Assembly (NCBI GenBank): GCA_029253325.1
Contig: JAQWZS010000082.1
Location: 1-7,268, forward strand
Source: Bacteroidia bacterium
GTDB lineage: Bacteria; Bacteroidota; Bacteroidia; NS11-12g; UBA9320
Reading direction: 5' to 3'
Length of the DNA: 7,268 bases
The position numbers and the translations under genes were made by a program. The first letter of the stretch is position 1. Every line of letters starts with the position of its first letter. Shown here piece by piece: positions 7,239 through 7,268 of this stretch. The notes under the pieces are model-generated. The model was not told where the DNA came from. It was given only the letters and a program-made list of their open reading frames with translations, and made no database searches.

Positions 7239-7268
7239 GTTATTATTTTATTAAAATGTGATGTTTAG

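Noticed and set aside
1..7268. tRNA, rRNA, riboswitch, CRISPR, insertion sequence or phage signatures
   Set aside because: Nothing resembling them was seen on either strand; intergenic gaps are at most 153 bp and hold only terminators and short AT-rich sequence.

Overview
The window looks like ordinary chromosomal DNA from an AT-rich member of the Bacteroidota. Four things point there. The RpoC sequence carries the large insertion inside the trigger loop and has a Bacteroidota-style C-terminus. A DUF3467 gene sits directly behind rpoC. There is a SusD/RagB lipoprotein, a family essentially confined to this phylum. No Shine-Dalgarno sequence stands out at any start, while one start has a close match to the phylum's TTTG / TAnnTTTG promoter. 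Genus cannot be assigned from the sequence alone.

Layout, left to right. (1) The 3' three quarters of rpoC (+) enters from the left edge and ends at a strong hairpin-plus-T terminator (3226-3256). (2) A 104-aa DUF3467 protein gene (+) follows after 113 bp. (3) A 183-aa, Lys/Ile-rich, probably membrane-anchored protein of unknown function (-) lies tail-to-tail with it; the two stop codons are interlocked in one TTAA. (4) A two-domain ChrA-type (CHR family) transporter gene (+) lies head-to-head with that gene; the two ATG codons are one base apart. (5) A 153-bp intergenic stretch holds a long bidirectional terminator. (6) A complete SusD-family gene (-) follows, and its upstream partner, presumably susC, lies just beyond the right edge.

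The genes belong to at least three unrelated tasks: core transcription (rpoC, possibly the DUF3467 gene), inorganic anion export (the ChrA homologue), and surface capture of an oligosaccharide or other polymer (SusD). I see no mobile element, CRISPR array, RNA gene or phage signature, and no clear new multi-gene system.

The most interesting signal is regulatory. The genes at 3315-4179 are packed with almost no room for 5' leaders. The ChrA gene has a near-perfect Bacteroidota promoter whose -7 element ends 6 nt before the ATG, and the other two starts have weaker TTTG-ending elements 4-5 nt before their ATGs. This predicts leaderless or nearly leaderless mRNAs.
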